Shown in pieces: positions 40,729-48,529 of a stretch of 64,000 nucleotides of DNA. Each line of letters begins with the position of its first letter. Positions within the stretch are counted from its first letter, which is position 1. Position numbers and translations under genes: made by a program. The notes below the pieces were generated by a model. It saw only the letters and a program-made list of their open reading frames with translations, did not search any database and was not told where the DNA came from. Origin of the DNA: Paenirhodobacter enshiensis (lineage in GTDB: Bacteria; Pseudomonadota; Alphaproteobacteria; Rhodobacterales; Rhodobacteraceae); the NCBI RefSeq assembly GCF_000740785.1, contig NZ_JFZB01000001.1:62001-126000 (forward strand). The letters run 5' to 3'.

Positions 40729-42266
40729 CGGGAACTTTGCTGAAAATCGACGGGCTGACCAAGGCCTATCCGGGTGTGGTCGCCAATGACGGCGTGGGGT
40801 TCTCGGTCGCGCCGGGCGAGGTCCATGCGCTGCTTGGCGAGAATGGCGCGGGCAAGTCGACCCTCGTCAAGATGATCTACGGGCTGGTGAAGCCCGATGC
40901 CGGCACGATGGAATTCCGCGGCGCACCCTACACGCCCGCCGAACCGCGCGCCGCGCGCGCCACGGGCGTGGCGATGGTGTTTCAGCACTTCTCGTTGTTC
41001 GAGGCGCTGAACGTCGCCGAGAACGTCGCCCTCGGCATGGAGAACCCGCCGCCGATGCGCGATCTGGCGGCGCGGATCCGCGAGATTTCCCATGCCTACG
41101 GGCTGCCGCTCGATCCAGACCGCCTGGTCGGCGATCTGTCGGCGGGCGAGCGTCAGCGCGTCGAGATCGTGCGCTGCCTGTTGCAGGACCCGAAACTTCT
41201 GATCATGGACGAGCCCACCTCGGTGCTGACGCCGCAGGAGGTCGAGATCCTGTTTCGCACCCTGCGCAAGCTGTCCTCCGAGGGGACGGCGATCCTTTAC
41301 ATCAGCCACAAGCTCGAGGAGATCCGCGCGCTGTGCGATGGCGCGACGATCCTGCGCGGCGGCAAGGTCGTGGGCTCGTGCATCCCGCGCGACAAGACCG
41401 CGCGCGAACTGGCCGAAATGATGGTCGGCGGCACCTTCGCCGAGACCCGCCGCGGCGGGCGCACCCCGGGCGCGCCGGTTCTGGTGGTCAAGGATCTGTC
41501 GCTGCCGCCGATGTCGCAATTCGGACCGGCGCTGAAACATGTCGATCTGACGCTGCGCGCGGGCGAGATCCTCGGCATCGGGGGCGTCGCCGGCAACGGT
41601 CAGGAAGAGCTGCTCGCCACGCTGTCGGGCGAGGTGCCCTCGGCCGACGAGACGGTGATCCTGAAGGGCGAGGAAGCCTCGCATCTGGGCCCGAACGAGC
41701 GGCGCGCGCGCGGGCTTCTGTCGGCGCCCGAGGAACGCCTCGGCCATGCCGCGGTGCCGGCGATGAGCCTGACCGAGAACACCCTCCTCACCGGAACGAT
41801 CCGCAAGCCGCTGACGAAGAAAGGTTTCATCGACATGGGCGCGGCCCGCGCCTTCGCCGAGGAGATCATCCGCGCCTTTGACGTGCGCACGCCCGGGCCC
41901 CATGTGGCGGCGCGCGCGCTCTCGGGTGGGAACCTGCAGAAATACGTGATCGGCCGCGAGGTGCTGCAAGCGCCCGACGTGCTGATCGTCAACCAGCCGA
42001 CCTGGGGGGTGGATGCGGCCGCCGCCGCCTCGATCCGGCAGGCGCTCATCGACCTGGCCGCGCGCGGCGCGGGGGTCATCGTGATCTCGCAAGACCTCGA
42101 CGAACTGATGGAAATCGCTGACAATTTCTGCGCGCTCTACGAAGGGCGGCTCAGCGCACCGCGCCCGGTCGAGGGGCTGAGCCTCGACGAGATCGGGCTG
42201 ATGCTGGGCGGCGCGCAGGGCATGACCGAGGCGCAGATCGAGATTCAGCCGGAGGCACTCGCATGA
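40725..42266 (+). CDS. ABC transporter ATPase, nucleoside/BMP type (two fused ATPase domains)
   Basis: A 513-residue protein with two ATP-binding cassettes. The first is complete: Walker A GENGAGKST, signature LSAGERQRVEI, Walker B LLIMDEPTS. The second is degenerate at Walker A (GVAGNGQEELLATL) and Walker B (LIVNQPTWGVD) but keeps ALSGGNLQKYVIGREV. This is the NupA/YufO and RbsA-like layout used with BMP-family binding proteins. The start is GTG at 40725, overlapping the xdhC stop, with GAAGGA upstream. Its place directly after xdhABC suggests it imports purine nucleosides or bases for the enzyme. Confidence 0.9.
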   Translation: MTGTLLKIDGLTKAYPGVVANDGVGFSVAPGEVHALLGENGAGKSTLVKMIYGLVKPDAGTMEFRGAPYTPAEPRAARATGVAMVFQHFSLFEALNVAENVALGMENPPPMRDLAARIREISHAYGLPLDPDRLVGDLSAGERQRVEIVRCLLQDPKLLIMDEPTSVLTPQEVEILFRTLRKLSSEGTAILYISHKLEEIRALCDGATILRGGKVVGSCIPRDKTARELAEMMVGGTFAETRRGGRTPGAPVLVVKDLSLPPMSQFGPALKHVDLTLRAGEILGIGGVAGNGQEELLATLSGEVPSADETVILKGEEASHLGPNERRARGLLSAPEERLGHAAVPAMSLTENTLLTGTIRKPLTKKGFIDMGAARAFAEEIIRAFDVRTPGPHVAARALSGGNLQKYVIGREVLQAPDVLIVNQPTWGVDAAAAASIRQALIDLAARGAGVIVISQDLDELMEIADNFCALYEGRLSAPRPVEGLSLDEIGLMLGGAQGMTEAQIEIQPEALA

Positions 42267-43342
42267 TCCGGCTGATCCGGCGCCCGACGCCGTCGAAATT
42301 CTGGTCCTGGACGACGCCGATCCTTGCGGTGGTGGCAACGATGATCGCGGGCGGGCTGCTGTTCGCGCTGCTCGGAAAGCCGCCCGTCGAGGCGATCCGC
42401 ACGATCTTCTGGGAACCGCTGTTCGGCGACAATGCCGATTACTTCCGCGGCCAGCTTCTGGTGAAGGCGGGGCCGCTGATCCTGATCGCCTCGGGCCTCG
42501 CGGTGGGGTTCAGGGCCGGGATCTGGAACATCGGCGCCGAAGGCCAGTATATCATGGGCGCGATCTGCGGCGCGGGCCTGGCGCTCGCCGTCTATCCGGC
42601 GGAAAGTCCCTGGCTGTTCCCGGCGATGGTGATCGCGGGGGCGATCGGCGGTTTCCTCTGGGGGATGATCCCGGCGCTGCTGAAGGTGTGGTTCGGCACC
42701 AACGAGATTCTCGTGTCGCTGATGCTGGTCTATGTGGCGCAGAACCTGCTGGCCTACATGGCCTTCGGGCCGATGAAGAACCCGCAGGGCATGGGATTCC
42801 CCGGCTCGCGCAACCTGCAACAATACCCCTCGGCCTTCAATGAAGAGCTGATCCCCGGCACCGGGGCACATTGGGGGGTGCTGGCGGCGCTGGTCGCGGT
42901 CATAGCGATCTACGTTCTGATGCAGCGCCATATCATGGGGTTCCGAATTCGCGTCGCCGGCGAGGCGCCGCGGGCCGCACGCTTCGCGGGCGTCGTGCCC
43001 GCGCGGCTGGTGGTGTTCTGCCTCGGCCTGTCGGGGGCGCTGGCGGGGCTTGCCGGGATGTTCGAGGTTTCGGGCCCCTCTGGGCAGATCACCGACGGGT
43101 TCAACGCGGGCTATGGCTTCACCGCGATCATCGTCGCCTTCCTCGGCCGGCTGCATCCGGTGGGCATCCTGCTTGCCGGGCTGCTCATGGCGCTGACCTA
43201 CATCGGCGGCGACATGGCGCAGATGATGCTGAACCTGCCGTCCGCCGCGATTCAGGTATTCCAGGGGATGCTGCTGTTCTTTCTTCTGGGGTTCGACCTG
43301 CTTACCAATTACCGTGTCCGCCTCGGGGGGGCTCGCGCATGA
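42263..43342 (+). CDS. ABC transporter permease, nucleoside type (first subunit)
   Basis: A 359-residue inner-membrane permease with about nine helices. It has the BPD_transp_2 pattern: LIASGLAVGFRAGIWNIGAEGQYIMGA, WFGTNEILVSLMLVYVAQNLL, RVAGEAPRAARFAGVVPARL and GYGFTAIIVAFLGRLHPVG. It resembles NupB/YufP. It overlaps the ATPase stop by four bases and the next permease by four bases. Confidence 0.9.
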   Translation: MIRLIRRPTPSKFWSWTTPILAVVATMIAGGLLFALLGKPPVEAIRTIFWEPLFGDNADYFRGQLLVKAGPLILIASGLAVGFRAGIWNIGAEGQYIMGAICGAGLALAVYPAESPWLFPAMVIAGAIGGFLWGMIPALLKVWFGTNEILVSLMLVYVAQNLLAYMAFGPMKNPQGMGFPGSRNLQQYPSAFNEELIPGTGAHWGVLAALVAVIAIYVLMQRHIMGFRIRVAGEAPRAARFAGVVPARLVVFCLGLSGALAGLAGMFEVSGPSGQITDGFNAGYGFTAIIVAFLGRLHPVGILLAGLLMALTYIGGDMAQMMLNLPSAAIQVFQGMLLFFLLGFDLLTNYRVRLGGARA

Positions 43343-44271
43343 TCGTCGGCGGTATTGATGTCGTCACGCTGATCTCGATGCTGATGGTGGCCTCGACGCC
43401 GGTTCTGCTGGCGGCGACGGGCGAACTGGTGGCGGAGAAGTCGGGCGTGCTGAACCTCGGCGTCGAGGGGATGATGATCGTCGGCGCCGTCGCGGGCTTC
43501 GCCGCCGCGGTGACCACCGGCAGCCCGGTTCTGGGATTCGCGGGCGGCGCGCTGGCGGGCGCCGCGATGGCCGCGCTCTTCGCGCTTCTCACGCAGGTGT
43601 TCCTGTCGAACCAGACCGCGACCGGCCTTGCGCTGACGCTGTTCGGGCTCGGCCTCTCGGCGCTTGTGGGCAAGCCCTTCGAGGGCGTGCGCCCGCCGCC
43701 CACCGGCAAGGTGCCGTTCGGCCCGCTGAGCGATATTCCCATGCTCGGCCGGATCCTGTTCTCGCATGACTGGGTGGTTTATCTGTCGCTCGCGCTGGTC
43801 GCGGCGGTCTGGGGCATGCTGAAATACAGCCGTGCCGGGCTGATCCTGCGCGCTGTGGGCGAAAACCACGACGCGGCCCATGCGCTCGGCTATCGGGTGA
43901 TCGCGGTGCGCTTCGCCGCGCTGGCCTTCGGCGGGGCGCTGGCGGGGCTGGGCGGGGCCTATCTCAGCCTGATCCGCGTGCCGCAATGGACCGAGGGGAT
44001 GACCGCCGGCGCCGGCTGGATCGCGCTTGCCATCGTCGTCTTCGCAAGCTGGCGCGCCGGGCGGGTGCTGATCGGCGCCTATCTGTTCGGCGGCATCACC
44101 GCGCTGCAACTGCAGCTTCAGGCGGCGGGCTACGCGATCCCGGTGCATCTGCTGACGATGGCACCCTATGTGCTGACCATCGTGGTGCTGGTGGTGCTGT
44201 CGGCCTTGCACCGGCACGGCGCGCAGGCGGCCCCCGCCGCGCTCGGCCGGTCGTTCCATGCCTCGAACTGA
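43339..44271 (+). CDS. ABC transporter permease, nucleoside type (second subunit)
   Basis: A 310-residue permease resembling NupC/YufQ: LAATGELVAEKSGVLNLGVEGMM, FLSNQTATGLALTLFGLGLSALVG, GENHDAAHALGYRVIAVRFAAL and GAGWIALAIVVFASWRAGR. The ATG at 43339 overlaps the previous stop; the longer open frame is the shadow of the first permease. It pairs with that protein to form the translocation pore. Confidence 0.9.
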   Translation: MIVGGIDVVTLISMLMVASTPVLLAATGELVAEKSGVLNLGVEGMMIVGAVAGFAAAVTTGSPVLGFAGGALAGAAMAALFALLTQVFLSNQTATGLALTLFGLGLSALVGKPFEGVRPPPTGKVPFGPLSDIPMLGRILFSHDWVVYLSLALVAAVWGMLKYSRAGLILRAVGENHDAAHALGYRVIAVRFAALAFGGALAGLGGAYLSLIRVPQWTEGMTAGAGWIALAIVVFASWRAGRVLIGAYLFGGITALQLQLQAAGYAIPVHLLTMAPYVLTIVVLVVLSALHRHGAQAAPAALGRSFHASN

Positions 44272-44340
44272 GGCGCAATCCCGCGCCGGGGCAAGACCGC
44301 CCCGGTGCCTTTCAACCGTTTCCATCCAAGGGAGCTTCCG

Positions 44341-45420
44341 ATGAACCGCAGATCCTTTCTGACCACCACCGCCGCGACCGCCGTCGCCGCCACCGCCGGC
44401 CTGCCGCTCCGCGCCGCCGAGCCGATGAAGGTCGGCTTCATCTATGTCGGCCCGGTCGGCGACATGGGCTGGTCGTTCCAGCACGATCAGGCCCGTCAGG
44501 CCGCCGAGAAGGCGCTCGGCGGCAAGGTCAAGACCACCTACATGGAAAGCGTCCCCGAAGGCCCCGACGCCGAACGCGCGCTGACCCAGCTGGCGCTGCA
44601 GGGCAACCAGCTGATCTTCGCGACCTCGTTCGGCTACATGGATGCCGTCGTCAACGTCGCCAAGAAATTCCCCAAGGTGAAGTTCGAGCACGCCACCGGC
44701 TACAAGCGCGCCGACAACCTCGGCACCTATGACGCGCGTTTCTACGAAGGCCGCGCGATCCAGGGCTATCTGGCCGGCAAGATGACCAAGTCGAACAAGA
44801 TCGGCTATATCGGCTCGTTCCCGATCCCGGAATGCGTGCAGGGCATCAACTCGGCCTTCGTCGCCGCGCGCAAGGTCAACCCGGATGTCGAGATCAAGGT
44901 GGTCTGGGCCTACACCTGGTTCGACCCGGCGAAGGAGGCCGATGCCGCCGCCGCGCTGATCGCCGAGGGCTGCGACGTCATCATGCAGCACACCGACTCG
45001 ACCGCGCCGCAGGCGAAGGCGCAGGAAGCGGGCAACGTCTACACCTTCGGTCAGGCGTCGGACATGTCGGCCTTCGCGCCGAAGCCGCGGATCGGCTCGA
45101 CCATCGACAACTGGACGCCCTATTACACCAAGCGCTTCACCGATGCGGTCGAGGGCAAATGGGCCTCGGACGCGACCTGGGGCGGCATCGCCTCGGGCAT
45201 GGTGGAGATCGGCGAGATCACCTCGGCGGTGCCCGATGACGTGAAGGCCGGCGCGCTGGAGCTGAAGGACAAGATCGCCAAGGGCTACCACCCGTTCACC
45301 GGCCCGCTGAACAAGCAGGACGGCTCGGTCTGGCTCAAGGACGGCGAGACCCCGGACGATGGCGTGATCGCCGGCATGAACTTCTATGTCGAGGGCATCA
45401 AGGCCGAGCTGCCGAAGTAA
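44341..45420 (+). CDS. BMP-family periplasmic binding protein
   Basis: A 359-residue substrate-binding protein. The first 26 residues form an export signal with a twin-arginine start (MNRRSFLTTTAATAVAA), so Tat export is plausible. The BMP domain is clear: MKVGFIYVGPVGDMGWSFQHDQAR-type opening, QLIFATSFGYMDAVV, FYEGRAIQGYLAGKM, IGYIGSFPIPECVQGINSF-like stretch and VIMQHTDSTAPQ. BMP proteins bind nucleosides or purines. Being last in the xdhABC-transporter operon supports a purine substrate. A GGGAG ribosome site precedes the ATG and a strong terminator follows the gene. Confidence 0.92.
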   Translation: MNRRSFLTTTAATAVAATAGLPLRAAEPMKVGFIYVGPVGDMGWSFQHDQARQAAEKALGGKVKTTYMESVPEGPDAERALTQLALQGNQLIFATSFGYMDAVVNVAKKFPKVKFEHATGYKRADNLGTYDARFYEGRAIQGYLAGKMTKSNKIGYIGSFPIPECVQGINSAFVAARKVNPDVEIKVVWAYTWFDPAKEADAAAALIAEGCDVIMQHTDSTAPQAKAQEAGNVYTFGQASDMSAFAPKPRIGSTIDNWTPYYTKRFTDAVEGKWASDATWGGIASGMVEIGEITSAVPDDVKAGALELKDKIAKGYHPFTGPLNKQDGSVWLKDGETPDDGVIAGMNFYVEGIKAELPK

Positions 45421-45444
45421 TCGCGGCGCCCGCAAAGATGCCAC

Positions 45445-45472
45445 AGGGCGGCCCTTAGGGGCCGCCCTTTTT
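45445..45472 (+). terminator. Terminator of the xdh-transporter operon
   Basis: Perfect 10-bp stem (AGGGCGGCCC / GGGCCGCCCT) with loop TTAG and five T, 24 bases after the BMP stop. It closes the operon that begins at xdhA. Confidence 0.9.
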
Positions 45473-45505
45473 CATGCCCGAGGATCGAAGGGCGGCGCGG
45501 GGACC

Positions 45506-46585
45506 TCAGCGCATCGCGGCCGGTGGCACCCCGCCCTGCCCGGTTCCGCCCTGTTCTGGCAAGGCCAGCAGCACCTGCCCGCCCGCGGAAAGGTCGAGCG
45601 CCTGCACCACCACCGCGCGCCAGTGCGGTGCATCGGCGGGCACGGCGGCCAGAAGCCGGGCGGCCTCCGCCGCAGGCTGGGCCCCGGCGCCGGGCCGGCC
45701 AAGCCCCGCCGCCACCCGGTGCAACAGATCTGCCAGCCCCTCGGGCGGGCCAATCCGGGCCTCGTCACGCAGCGCATGGTAAAGTTCGTCGCCGAGGATC
45801 AGCGCCTGTGCATAGATCCGCGCCGCGTGCCGGTCGTAACGGTCGGCAACGGCCAAGACCTCGGGCCCCGCACTGAGCCCACGCAGCGACCAGCGCGCAT
45901 TGTCGCGCGCAAGACTGATCCCGCCATCGAGGGCCACCAGCCGCCCGCGCGCCGCGCCAAGACGGCGCGCCGCGATCCGGGCGCGGTTCGGATCGCGCTC
46001 GCGCACCGCGCGCTCGGCGATCAGCATCCCCTGCCCGAGCTCGGCCAGAAACTTGCGCGCCGAGCCCTCCAGCGTCTTCATCGGATCGGGGGTCAGCAGG
46101 ATCTGACTGAAACTCAGCCCGACCGCGGTGCCGATCAGCACATCAAGGATGCGTTCCGGCCCCGCCGTCACCGCGCCCATGGTCAGCACCATCAGCGCCG
46201 AGACCCCGGACTGGATCGCGGCAACCGCGCCCTGCCCCCACAGCGAAGCGACGAGGATCGCGAGAAACGTCACCGCCGCCAGCCTGAGCACGCTCAGCGC
46301 CGGATCGTCGCCGAGCGGGATCAACAGGCTCGCCTCACCGATCGCGATGCCGGTCAGCACCCCCGACAGCATCGCCAGCGCCTGCCTGCCGTGGTTCGGC
46401 AACCCGGGCGCGAGGCACACCACAGAGGCCACCACCGCGAACATCGGCTGGCTGTGCCCGGCCAGTCCGCGCGCCAGCATCCACGCAATCGCCACCGCCA
46501 GCGCACAGACCAGCGCGTCGCCCCAGGCGAGGTGCGCCCGGTCTCTCAGCCGCGCCCCGATCCCCTTGAGCCGGACATCGAGCAC
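45506..46585 (-). CDS. FUSC/aromatic-acid-exporter-like membrane protein
   Basis: A 359-residue protein with about six N-terminal helices (DALVCALAVAIAWMLARGL, FAVVASVVCLAPGLPNHGRQA, ILDVLIGTAVGLSFSQILL), then a soluble helical C-terminal half of about 180 residues. This is half the layout of FUSC-type proteins, which export aromatic acids or fusaric acid. The start is GTG at 46585, ten bases after yqeY. The C-terminus is Pro/Gly-rich. Substrate unknown. Confidence 0.75.
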   Translation of the reverse strand: MLDVRLKGIGARLRDRAHLAWGDALVCALAVAIAWMLARGLAGHSQPMFAVVASVVCLAPGLPNHGRQALAMLSGVLTGIAIGEASLLIPLGDDPALSVLRLAAVTFLAILVASLWGQGAVAAIQSGVSALMVLTMGAVTAGPERILDVLIGTAVGLSFSQILLTPDPMKTLEGSARKFLAELGQGMLIAERAVRERDPNRARIAARRLGAARGRLVALDGGISLARDNARWSLRGLSAGPEVLAVADRYDRHAARIYAQALILGDELYHALRDEARIGPPEGLADLLHRVAAGLGRPGAGAQPAAEAARLLAAVPADAPHWRAVVVQALDLSAGGQVLLALPEQGGTGQGGVPPAAMR

Positions 46586-46595
46586 GCCCGGAACC

Positions 46596-47054
46596 TCAGA
46601 CCAGCTTCGACTTGACGATCGGGCCGACGGCGCCGAAATCCATCTGGCCGGTATAACGGGTCTTGAGCACCGCCATCACCTTGCCCATGTCCCGGATCGA
46701 GGCGGCACCGGTTTCGGCGACAGCGGCCTCGATCGCCGCAGAGACCTCCTCGCCGGTCAGCTGACGCGGGAGGAATTCCTCGATCACCTTGATTTCGGCC
46801 AGTTCCTTCTCGGCCAGCTCAAGGCGCCCGCCCTCTTCATAGGCGCGCGCCGATTCCTGACGCTGCTTGACCATCTTGCCGAGGATGGCGAGGATCTCGC
46901 CATCGCCCAGATCAATCGGATCGGCCTCGGCACGAAGCGCGATCTCGCGGTCCTTGATGGCGGCATTGATCAGCCGCAGCGTCGACAGCCGGTCGCGGTC
47001 CTTGGCCTTCATCGCCTCTTTCAGGGCAAGCGAAAGGCGTTCACGCATCTGCAT
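46596..47054 (-). CDS. YqeY / GatB-Yqey domain protein
   Basis: A 152-residue cytosolic protein covering the YqeY domain: MRERLSLALKEAMKAKDRDR, LSTLRLINAAIKDREI, KMVKQRQESARAYEEGGR, EFLPRQLTGEEV and DMGKVMAVLKTRYTGQMDF. The same domain ends GatB and binds tRNA there; the free-standing protein is widespread but its job is unclear. It is divergent from carA, with its own promoter, and followed by the FUSC-like gene. Confidence 0.92.
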   Translation of the reverse strand: MQMRERLSLALKEAMKAKDRDRLSTLRLINAAIKDREIALRAEADPIDLGDGEILAILGKMVKQRQESARAYEEGGRLELAEKELAEIKVIEEFLPRQLTGEEVSAAIEAAVAETGAASIRDMGKVMAVLKTRYTGQMDFGAVGPIVKSKLV

Positions 47055-47096
47055 GGTGTAACTCCGAATTTCAGCGGGGCTTTGCCCGGACGCACC

Positions 47097-47125
47097 ACCA
47101 TAGCGCGAAGTGCTTTCACAAACAA
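47097..47125 (-). promoter_or_regulatory. Candidate promoter of yqeY
   Basis: On the minus strand TTGTTT (47125-47120), 17 bases, TATGGT (47102-47097). It gives a leader of about 35 bases before the ATG at 47054. Confidence 0.55.
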
Positions 47126-47174
47126 CAATGCCAACCTATTGATTTCATTAAGTAAGAACTTTTGACGCAAGGGG

Positions 47175-47203
47175 TTGACCCGGCTCTTCGACCTGCATAG
47201 TTT
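47175..47203 (+). promoter_or_regulatory. Promoter of carA
   Basis: TTGACC (47175-47180), 17-base spacer, TAGTTT (47198-47203), followed by a leader of about 22 bases to the carA ATG. The preceding 40 bases are AT-rich. Confidence 0.65.
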
Positions 47204-47232
47204 CCAGCAGATTTTGCCCTGGGAGTCGCGCC

Positions 47233-48396
47233 ATGCCTGCAATCAACCAGTCATCGGAAAAGCCTACCGCGCTCATTGCGCTTGCTGACGGGCAGTTGTT
47301 CTACGGACGAGGCTTCGGCGCGACCGGAACGACGGTGGCCGAACTGGTGTTCAACACCGCCATGACCGGATACCAGGAGATCATGACCGATCCGAGCTAT
47401 GCCGGCCAGGTCGTGACCTTCACCTTCCCCCATGTCGGCAATGTCGGCACCAACCCCGAGGACGAGGAGACCGCCGATCCGGTGGCCGCCGGCCTCGTCG
47501 TCAAATGGGACCCGACGGAACCCTCGAGCTGGCGCGCCCGCGACGATCTGACGGGCTGGCTCGCGAAACATGGCCGGATCGGCGTCGGCGGCGTCGATAC
47601 GCGCCGGCTGACGCGCGCCATCCGCCAGCAGGGCGCCCCCCATGTCGCCATCGCCCATGACCCCGAAGGCAACTTCGACGTCGAGGCGCTGGTGAAGCAG
47701 GCGCGCGAGTGGAAGGGCCTCGTCGGGCTCGACCTCGCGAAGGACGTCACCTGCGCCCAGAGCTACAAGTGGGACGAGAAGCGGTGGGCCTGGCCCGAGG
47801 GCTACAGCCGCCGCGAAGGCCCCGGCCTGAAGGTCGTCGCCATCGACTACGGCGCGAAGCGCAACATCCTGCGCTGCCTCGCCTCGGCAGGGTGCGAAGT
47901 GACTGTGCTGCCCGCGACCGCCACGGCCGAGGACGTTCTGGCGCTGAACCCCGAGGGCGTGTTCCTGTCGAACGGCCCGGGCGATCCGGCCGCGACCGGC
48001 ACCTATGCCGTGCCGATGATCCAGGGCGTGCTGGCAAAGGATCTGCCGGTGTTCGGCATCTGCCTCGGCCATCAGATGCTGGCGCTGGCGCTCGGTGCGA
48101 AGACCATCAAGATGAACCACGGCCATCACGGTGCGAACCACCCGGTGAAGGATCTGACCACCGGCAAGGTCGAGATCACCTCGATGAACCACGGCTTCAC
48201 CGTCGATGCCCAGACCCTGCCCGCCGGCGTGAAGGAAACCCATGTCTCGCTGTTCGACGGCTCGAACTGCGGTATCGCCATCGAGGGGCGCCCGGTGTTC
48301 TCGGTGCAGTATCACCCCGAGGCGAGCCCGGGCCCGCAGGACAGCTATTACCTGTTCGACCGTTTCGCCGAGGCGATCCGCGCCCGCCGCGGCTAA
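47233..48396 (+). CDS. carA: Carbamoyl-phosphate synthase small subunit
   Basis: Glutamine amidotransferase subunit giving ammonia to CarB for arginine and pyrimidine synthesis. The 387-residue protein has the N-terminal domain (FYGRGFGATGTTVAELVFNT, GYQEIMTDPSYAGQVVTFT) and the class I amidotransferase domain with the nucleophile Cys in FGICLGHQMLALALG and the His-Glu pair in QYHPEASPGP. GGGAG lies before the ATG. carB is not adjacent; a terminator follows. Confidence 0.96.
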   Translation: MPAINQSSEKPTALIALADGQLFYGRGFGATGTTVAELVFNTAMTGYQEIMTDPSYAGQVVTFTFPHVGNVGTNPEDEETADPVAAGLVVKWDPTEPSSWRARDDLTGWLAKHGRIGVGGVDTRRLTRAIRQQGAPHVAIAHDPEGNFDVEALVKQAREWKGLVGLDLAKDVTCAQSYKWDEKRWAWPEGYSRREGPGLKVVAIDYGAKRNILRCLASAGCEVTVLPATATAEDVLALNPEGVFLSNGPGDPAATGTYAVPMIQGVLAKDLPVFGICLGHQMLALALGAKTIKMNHGHHGANHPVKDLTTGKVEITSMNHGFTVDAQTLPAGVKETHVSLFDGSNCGIAIEGRPVFSVQYHPEASPGPQDSYYLFDRFAEAIRARRG

Positions 48397-48420
48397 CACA
48401 CCGTAAAGTCATGCGATTTC

Positions 48421-48454
48421 AAACGGCGCCCCGGATCCGGGGCGCCGTTTTCCG
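48421..48454 (+). terminator. Terminator of carA
   Basis: A 30-base perfect palindrome (48421-48450) with outer arms AAACGGCGCCCC and its complement, running into TTTT. It starts 25 bases after the carA stop. Confidence 0.88.
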
Positions 48455-48461
48455 TGGTGCG

Positions 48462-48476
48462 TTAAACATATGTTAA
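48462..48476 (+). promoter_or_regulatory. Perfect CtrA binding site upstream of the glycosyltransferase gene
   Basis: TTAA-ACATATG-TTAA, an exact match to the CtrA consensus TTAA-N7-TTAA, 54 bases before the GTG start and just after the carA terminator. In such GC-rich DNA an exact match in the only promoter-sized space before a gene is unlikely by chance. CtrA is the cell-cycle/motility response regulator of alphaproteobacteria. Confidence 0.7.
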
Positions 48477-48529
48477 TCCTCCGCCCGCACCCTGTCAGCA
48501 ACCGGGCTGCACAGCGGGAGGGCGAAGCA

